Assembly: GCA_035631315.1 (NCBI GenBank)
Contig: DASQIZ010000039.1
Span: 53,576-117,575 of the forward strand
DNA from: 40CM-2-70-7 sp035631315
Lineage (GTDB): Bacteria > Gemmatimonadota > Gemmatimonadetes > Gemmatimonadales > GWC2-71-9
Length of the DNA stretch: 64,000 nt
Reading direction: 5' to 3'
Shown: positions 62,691-64,000 of the stretch, piece by piece
How positions within the stretch are numbered: position 1 is the first letter of the stretch
Layout: each line of letters begins with the position of its first letter
Position numbers and translations under genes: made by a program
Notes under the pieces: model-generated
Databases searched by the model: none
What the model was told of the DNA's origin: nothing
What the model saw: the letters and a program-made list of their open reading frames with translations, nothing else

Positions 62691-62749
62691 TTCCTGCAGG
62701 GGTCAGGACTCAGGGCGGAGTGAATCAGAACAGGCAAAGGCTGGACGCG

Positions 62750-62835
62750 TAGACGCACAGTGGGTCGCAGCCGTCAGGGAGCAGGTTTTCTGCTTATCCT
62801 GCTCCACTGAGCACAGTTCACCATCTGTGCGTCTA
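62750..62835. repeat. nested inverted repeats between two tRNA-Ser genes
   Basis: TAGACGCACAG (62750-62760) is matched by its reverse complement CTGTGCGTCTA (62825-62835). Inside it, GGAGCAGG (62778-62785) pairs with CCTGCTCC (62798-62805) around a 12-base loop, and GCACAG (62811-62816) can pair with CTGTGC (62825-62830). The whole could fold as one structured RNA of about 86 bases. No open frame is evident in the 192-base spacer. Confidence 0.6.
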
Positions 62836-62882
62836 GTTTGTAGGGTCTAGGAACTGCTGCCTCCCTGCTGTTTCCTAGCATT

Positions 62883-62969
62883 GGACAGGTGCCCGAGTGG
62901 CTGAAGGGGCCGGTCTCGAAAACCGGTAAGCCGGCAACGGTTTCGTGGGTTCGAATCCCACCCTGTCCG
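62883..62969 (+). tRNA. tRNA-Ser (anticodon CGA)
   Basis: Acceptor GGACAGG (62883-62889) with CCTGTCC (62962-62968), discriminator G at 62969. Anticodon stem CCGGT/ACCGG, loop CTCGAAA, anticodon CGA at 62917-62919. Long variable arm and a T arm identical to the tRNA-Ser(GGA) gene; the last 31 bases of both regions are the same. CCA is not encoded. Confidence 0.96.
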
Positions 62970-62975
62970 TCCGCA

Positions 62976-62988
62976 GTACGAGTCGTAC
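62976..62988. promoter_or_regulatory. short perfect palindrome upstream of a membrane protein gene
   Basis: GTACGA-G-TCGTAC, 30 bases before the GTG at 63019 and seven after the tRNA. It could be an operator or a small 3' hairpin of the tRNA transcript. Confidence 0.35.
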
Positions 62989-63018
62989 CTTAGGAGCCGT
63001 CCCTCCTGAGAGGTCCCC

Positions 63019-63579
63019 GTGGTCGGCATCGCCGCGTTGTGGCTCCCCATTCTCCTGTCGGCGGTTCTGGTCTTCATCGTCAGCTCGATCATCCACATGC
63101 TGTCGCCCTGGCACAAGAACGACTACCCGATGCTGGACCATCAGGACCGGGTGATGGACGCCCTGCGGCCACTCAACATCCCACCGGGGGACTATTTCGT
63201 TCCGCGGCCGAAGGATCGCGCCGAGATGCGTGATCCTGCGTTTCTGGAGAAGACCAAGCGGGGCCCCGTGGTGCTCTTCACGATGTTCCCGCCGGGCGGC
63301 GTGAACATCGGGAAAAATCTCATCGGCTGGTTCGTGTACCTGCTCGTCGTGGGGGTCTTCGCGGCGTACGTTGCGGGACGGGCCCTGCCAGCGGGGTCGG
63401 CGTACTTGTCGGTGTTCCGGGTCGTCGGCGTGACCGCGTTCCTGGCCTACACGCTGGCCCTCTGGCAAATGACGATCTGGTACAACCGCGCAGTCATGAC
63501 CTCGATCAAGATCACGGTGGACGGCCTGATCTACGGGCTGCTCACGGCAGGAATGTTCGGATGGCTGTGGCCACGGTGA
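63019..63579 (+). CDS. membrane protein of unknown function
   Basis: 186 aa from GTG 63019 with GAGAGGT upstream. An N-terminal helix (about 4-25) is followed by HMLSPWHKNDYPMLDHQDRVMDALR, a polar stretch of about 70 residues, then three helices (about 100-120, 131-150 and 165-184). The polar loop has PPGDYFVPRPKD. A second small membrane protein gene follows 34 bases later. Family not recognised, though the SPWHKNDY region looks conserved enough for a search. Confidence 0.65.
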   Translation: MVGIAALWLPILLSAVLVFIVSSIIHMLSPWHKNDYPMLDHQDRVMDALRPLNIPPGDYFVPRPKDRAEMRDPAFLEKTKRGPVVLFTMFPPGGVNIGKNLIGWFVYLLVVGVFAAYVAGRALPAGSAYLSVFRVVGVTAFLAYTLALWQMTIWYNRAVMTSIKITVDGLIYGLLTAGMFGWLWPR

Positions 63580-63613
63580 AACATGCGATGACGGAGCGCG
63601 TAGAGGAGGGGAC

Positions 63614-63973
63614 ATGATCCAAACTCCGCCGCCGAGCTTCCCCGAGATCCCGTTCGACTGGAATTCGTTCTGGTCGAACGACATTGTGCCCCTCGTCGCG
63701 ACGCTCATCGTGGTGGTCGGCGTCATCATGGTCTTCCGCGTCATCATGAAGTCGCCCGTGGGCGAGGCCATGGCCGAGCGGGTCCGGCGGAAGACGAATC
63801 TCAAGTACGGCGACCCTGGATTGAGCGGCGAGCAGGCGGCTGTCCAGCTCGACGGATTTCAGGATCAGCTCGGCCGCATCGAAGCGCATCTGGCCGAGAT
63901 GAACGAGCGTCTCGATTTCACCGAGCGCGTACTCACCAAGAAGGACCCGAACGCCATCGGCCCCGCCCGGTAG
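63614..63973 (+). CDS. small single-helix membrane protein with coiled coil
   Basis: 119 aa. One membrane helix (about 26-45, VPLVATLIVVVGVIMVFRVI) and a C-terminal helical stretch with heptad pattern (about 78-108, LDGFQDQLGRIEAHLAEMNERLDF). GAGGGGAC precedes the ATG. Probably expressed with the upstream membrane protein. Function unknown. The last 27 bases of the window after it hold nothing I can call. Confidence 0.65.
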   Translation: MIQTPPPSFPEIPFDWNSFWSNDIVPLVATLIVVVGVIMVFRVIMKSPVGEAMAERVRRKTNLKYGDPGLSGEQAAVQLDGFQDQLGRIEAHLAEMNERLDFTERVLTKKDPNAIGPAR

Positions 63974-64000
63974 CCTTGTCGCACGACGCGCGCCGGGATA

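Noticed and set aside
62604..62969. One of the two class II tRNAs as tRNA-Sec to go with selB
   Set aside because: Anticodons are GGA and CGA, and the acceptor stems are seven base pairs; both are tRNA-Ser.
62659..62970. 31-base direct repeat at the tRNA 3' ends as integration att sites
   Set aside because: The identity is explained by shared T arm and acceptor of two serine tRNAs; no integrase or phage gene lies between them.
1..64000. CRISPR arrays, insertion sequences, prophage genes
   Set aside because: I looked for evenly spaced direct repeats, transposase or integrase motifs and phage structural genes and saw none.

Overview
This 64 kb window is a GC-rich chromosomal segment from a double-membraned bacterium, most likely a member of the Gemmatimonadota. 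The grounds are the outer-membrane and lipoprotein content (a TonB-dependent receptor, beta-barrel-like proteins, several lipobox signals), a Por/FlgD-like C-terminal domain protein, an ADOP/FtsX-type orphan permease, HprK with a mannose-type PTS, heavy use of GTG starts and very tight ATGA/GTGA/TGATG gene overlaps. The phylum call is inference from gene content, not from a marker alignment. I see no prophage, insertion sequence or CRISPR array. The region is mostly core metabolism and housekeeping in long co-directional runs, nearly all on the + strand.

Layout. 1-8.6 kb: cell division and envelope run (ftsA, ftsZ, an M23 endopeptidase, an isolated hisA, a vWA-like membrane protein, ftsY, recG). 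8.6-12.3 kb: a minus-strand pair (PQQ-propeller lipoprotein and a small exported protein), divergent asnS, then convergent mazG. 12.3-17.9 kb: a small lipoprotein, then alr-deoB-cdd and an exported lipoprotein/outer-membrane pair. 17.9-26.3 kb: miaB, a ComFB-like protein, comEC, class I fructose-bisphosphatase, the catalytic subunit of methylmalonyl-CoA mutase, a mono-cluster ferredoxin-like protein and an orphan FtsX-type permease. 26.3-31 kb: an FmdB-type zinc ribbon, argS, a PfkB kinase, purM and an outer-membrane protein. 31-41.2 kb: a thirteen-gene chain running riboflavin synthesis (ribD-ribE-ribBA-ribH), nusB, a GT4 glycosyltransferase, hprK, a complete mannose-family PTS (EIIA, EIIB, EIIC, EIID), HPr and enzyme I. 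41.2-45.3 kb: metK-ahcY, a bifunctional nuclease and an exported protein.

45.2-53.7 kb is the most interesting part: a promoter, a cobalamin riboswitch and an intrinsic terminator that ends one base before the start codon of btuF, followed by btuF-btuC-btuD-btuB and a beta-propeller lipoprotein in the position and form of Bacteroides BtuG, then recO and selB. It reads as a complete outer-to-inner membrane vitamin B12 capture route. The window also holds one possible B12 client, the methylmalonyl-CoA mutase subunit.

53.8-64 kb: a stand-alone T9SS-CTD-like exported protein between a good promoter and a bidirectional terminator; a divergent DUF3857/transglutaminase protein and clpB; tadA; a minus-strand operon of tryptophan 2,3-dioxygenase, a kynureninase-family enzyme, a COG3910-type ATPase and a small charged protein whose ribosome binding site is folded into a hairpin; two tRNA-Ser genes separated by a spacer rich in inverted repeats; and two small membrane proteins.

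Regulatory reading: two strong -35/-10 pairs (asnS, fmdB-like) lie so close to the start codon that the mRNAs should be leaderless. G-rich repeats resembling GGGAAGC/GGGAAAC units appear inside variable loops of at least three genes.
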